Shown: positions 62,378-64,000 of the stretch, one piece after another
How the letters are laid out: the number at the start of each line of letters is the position of its first letter
Position numbering within the stretch: the stretch's first letter is position 1
Assembly: GCF_022808675.1 (NCBI RefSeq)
Contig: NZ_JAKZKV010000002.1
Location: 124,001 to 188,000 of the forward strand
Length of the DNA stretch: 64,000 nt
DNA from: Parabacteroides sp. FAFU027
Lineage (GTDB): Bacteria; Bacteroidota; Bacteroidia; Bacteroidales; UBA7332
Reading direction: 5' to 3'
Notes under the pieces: model-generated
Databases searched by the model: none
What the model was told of the DNA's origin: nothing
The model's input: only the letters and a program-made list of their open reading frames with translations
Program-made: the position numbers and the translations under genes

Positions 62378-64000
62378 TTACATGTCATTGCCGTTCATGA
62401 TATCGGTATCACCGTTCTCACGCTGTTTGGTTGGTTTCTTCTTCTGTAAGCTCTGGCTTCCGAAGTTGTAGGTCAGGTTGATACCAAACATGCGTCCACC
62501 AAACTGGCTGACAGTGTAGTCATTGTAGTTGCTACCCCAGGTACGAACACGGTTTTTGCGAGAGTTGAGCAGGTCACGTACCATCACATTGACGATAAAC
62601 TTGCGATTGAAGAAGGTCTTGCGCAATCCGGCATCCATATCCCAGCTTGGCAGGCTTTCTCCCTGCACAATGTTACGTTTTGACTGGTATCCGCCGGTCA
62701 ACTGCCCCATTAATCCCCCCGGCAGTCCCATATTAACCATCATGCGGGCGTTCCAGGCAAAGCTTTCGGTGCCTTTGTAGTAGGTGTCGGCGTAGGTAAA
62801 TCCGTCCAGCTGATTGTAGAACATATTCAACGTAGAGGTTACGTCAATGAACTTCATGAATCGGTCTTTCAGGATAAACTCGCAACCCGCTGCCTGTGAG
62901 TTGGTGATATTCTGCGAGGTGCTGAATTTTACCGACTTATTGTTGATATACTCCACGTAACTCACCGACTGGATTACATCGGAAGTATTGCGGTAGTAGA
63001 TGGATGATGAAAGCGAATGGTTTTCCCAGGTCTTGATATGGTTCAGTTCCAACGAATTGGAATATTCCGGAGTCAGGTTAGGATTACCGTAACTGATATT
63101 TAACGAGTCGGAAACGTTGCGGTACGGATTCATAATGCGACCGTTGGGACGGTTGATACGACGGGTGTAGTTCAACTGCAGCTCGTTGCCATTGCCAAGT
63201 GTGTAATTCACAAAAAGACTCGGGTAAATGCCCGGATAAGTCTTGTTGAATGTAGTGGTTGAATCATTATTGTACTTGTCGTAATTCACCGCCGTATTTT
63301 TCATCACGTTGTACTCCCCACGCAAGCCGGCCTGATAGCTGAGTTTGCTGATTTTACCCGCATAGGTAATGTAGAGGGAGTTTCTGTTGTCACGTCCTGA
63401 ATATTCATTGTTTAGCTCATACTGAGGTTTGCGGGTTACGAGTAAGGTTTGCAGCTCCGCGCTGGTCGGGCTGCTTCGTTTGTTGAATTCCCCTTTATAG
63501 CCCGCTTCCAGTTTGCTGTTTTCGTTGATCGGGTAGGTATAGTCCATCTGCACTTCCACTTCGCGGCGTTTGTTATCGCTGTTGATCCATTGGGTCAAAA
63601 CCGGATTTGTAATAGTGTTATGAACGGCATCCATTTGATACATGGTCGAGTTGTTGCCAAAATTCATGCCGTTATACTCTACTGTTGATCGGATTTCGTG
63701 TCCCTTCTGGTTGAATTTGTGGGTATAATCAAGCATCGCGTTAAACATGCCGTGGTTACCGTCGCCATCCGAATATCGGCTATATTGATTGTTTAAAACC
63801 TCATTCAGATGTGATTCATAAGCGACATTCGAACGGTTATAACGGTCAGAAGTCATAAACATGCCACTTACTCCGATATCATTCTTATCATCCGCATGGT
63901 AAGTCACGCCGGCTCGGGAAAACACACCGTAGCCACCCATTTTTGAGTTGTTGTCCGTCACCAGATTGGTGGTGTCACCGTTAGGCTTCCAGGTATTCCG
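62378..64000 (-). CDS. Outer-membrane beta-barrel protein (OMP_b-brl_3/TonB-receptor-like), partial
   Basis: The frame is open through the right edge, so the N-terminus is outside the window; the GTG at 63961 is internal and not a start. About 540 residues are present, all barrel: QLNYTRRINRPNGRIMNPYR, GNPNLTPEYSNSLELNHIK, NHSLSSSIYYRNTSDVIQSV, FFNRKFIVNVMVRDLLNSRK and a last strand MFGINLTYNFGSQS followed by a charged tail (KKKPTKQRENGDTD). This fits the Bacteroidetes outer membrane beta-barrel family PF14905, which carries an N-terminal carboxypeptidase-like domain and plug in complete members. Ligand unknown. Confidence 0.85.
   Translation of the reverse strand, partial: RNTWKPNGDTTNLVTDNNSKMGGYGVFSRAGVTYHADDKNDIGVSGMFMTSDRYNRSNVAYESHLNEVLNNQYSRYSDGDGNHGMFNAMLDYTHKFNQKGHEIRSTVEYNGMNFGNNSTMYQMDAVHNTITNPVLTQWINSDNKRREVEVQMDYTYPINENSKLEAGYKGEFNKRSSPTSAELQTLLVTRKPQYELNNEYSGRDNRNSLYITYAGKISKLSYQAGLRGEYNVMKNTAVNYDKYNNDSTTTFNKTYPGIYPSLFVNYTLGNGNELQLNYTRRINRPNGRIMNPYRNVSDSLNISYGNPNLTPEYSNSLELNHIKTWENHSLSSSIYYRNTSDVIQSVSYVEYINNKSVKFSTSQNITNSQAAGCEFILKDRFMKFIDVTSTLNMFYNQLDGFTYADTYYKGTESFAWNARMMVNMGLPGGLMGQLTGGYQSKRNIVQGESLPSWDMDAGLRKTFFNRKFIVNVMVRDLLNSRKNRVRTWGSNYNDYTVSQFGGRMFGINLTYNFGSQSLQKKKPTKQRENGDTDIMNGNDM

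Overview
The window comes from a Bacteroidetes genome, most likely order Bacteroidales; this is an inference, since no rRNA is present. The evidence is a SusC/SusD pair, proteins with type IX secretion C-terminal domains, repeated TAnnTTTG-type -7 promoter elements, the trp order B-E-G-D-C-F-A and families largely restricted to this phylum. A quinol-type nitric oxide reductase suggests a lineage that meets nitrogen oxides, but the species cannot be named from the sequence.

Layout. 1-7.2 kb (minus): a glycan-use operon read as glycoamylase-like/GH144-like hydrolase, SusC, SusD and a LamG lipoprotein cut by the left edge. 7.6-11.0 kb (minus): tRNA-His, folD, ffh and panB. 11.2-17.3 kb: a nitric-oxide and nitrosative-stress cluster (HPP membrane protein, qNOR, hemerythrin-like protein, Ric/ScdA iron-sulfur repair protein) ending in an Rrf2 regulator with an NsrR-like cysteine cluster. 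Two copies of a ~155-bp repeat flank ric. 17.5-20.7 kb: a DUF433 protein, an MNT-HEPN toxin-antitoxin pair, two tandem lipoprotein paralogues and a small membrane protein.

21.0-27.5 kb (minus) is an AT-rich defence island forming one five-gene operon: controller-type XRE regulator, Vsr endonuclease, cytosine-5 methyltransferase, McrB-like AAA+ protein and a DUF2357/PD-(D/E)XK nuclease. The architecture resembles LlaJI/BsuMI-type, methyltransferase-linked McrBC-like restriction. A C-box-like operator lies just upstream. 27.7-31.6 kb (plus): a lineage-specific protein with a duplicated tail fragment beside it, a DUF6266 protein, an AlaX-like tRNA editing protein and a small lipoprotein, with many short palindromes between them.

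32.0-36.0 kb (plus): carboxynorspermidine synthase, a lipoprotein/beta-barrel protein and a PAS-LuxR regulator. 36.4-44.8 kb (plus): two large T9SS cargo proteins with nearly identical C-terminal thirds. Each is followed by the same small PGEG peptide gene, intact after the second and decayed after the first. 44.9-52.3 kb: an OprB-like porin, two divergent class II fructose-bisphosphate aldolases of different subtypes, a CPBP protease, a chagasin-type inhibitor coupled to an alpha/beta hydrolase, and an acyltransferase-3 protein.

52.4-60.1 kb (plus) is a complete tryptophan operon, trpL-trpB-trpE-methyltransferase-like-trpG-trpD-trpC-trpF-trpA. It has a leader peptide with three consecutive Trp codons and mutually exclusive antiterminator and terminator stems, so ribosome-mediated attenuation can be read directly from the sequence. 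60.3-64 kb: a small unknown protein, a GNAT-like protein and an outer-membrane beta-barrel protein cut by the right edge. The most interesting items are the trp attenuator, the C-box-controlled restriction island, the T9SS-plus-small-peptide duplication and the nitrosative-stress cluster with its shared candidate operator.
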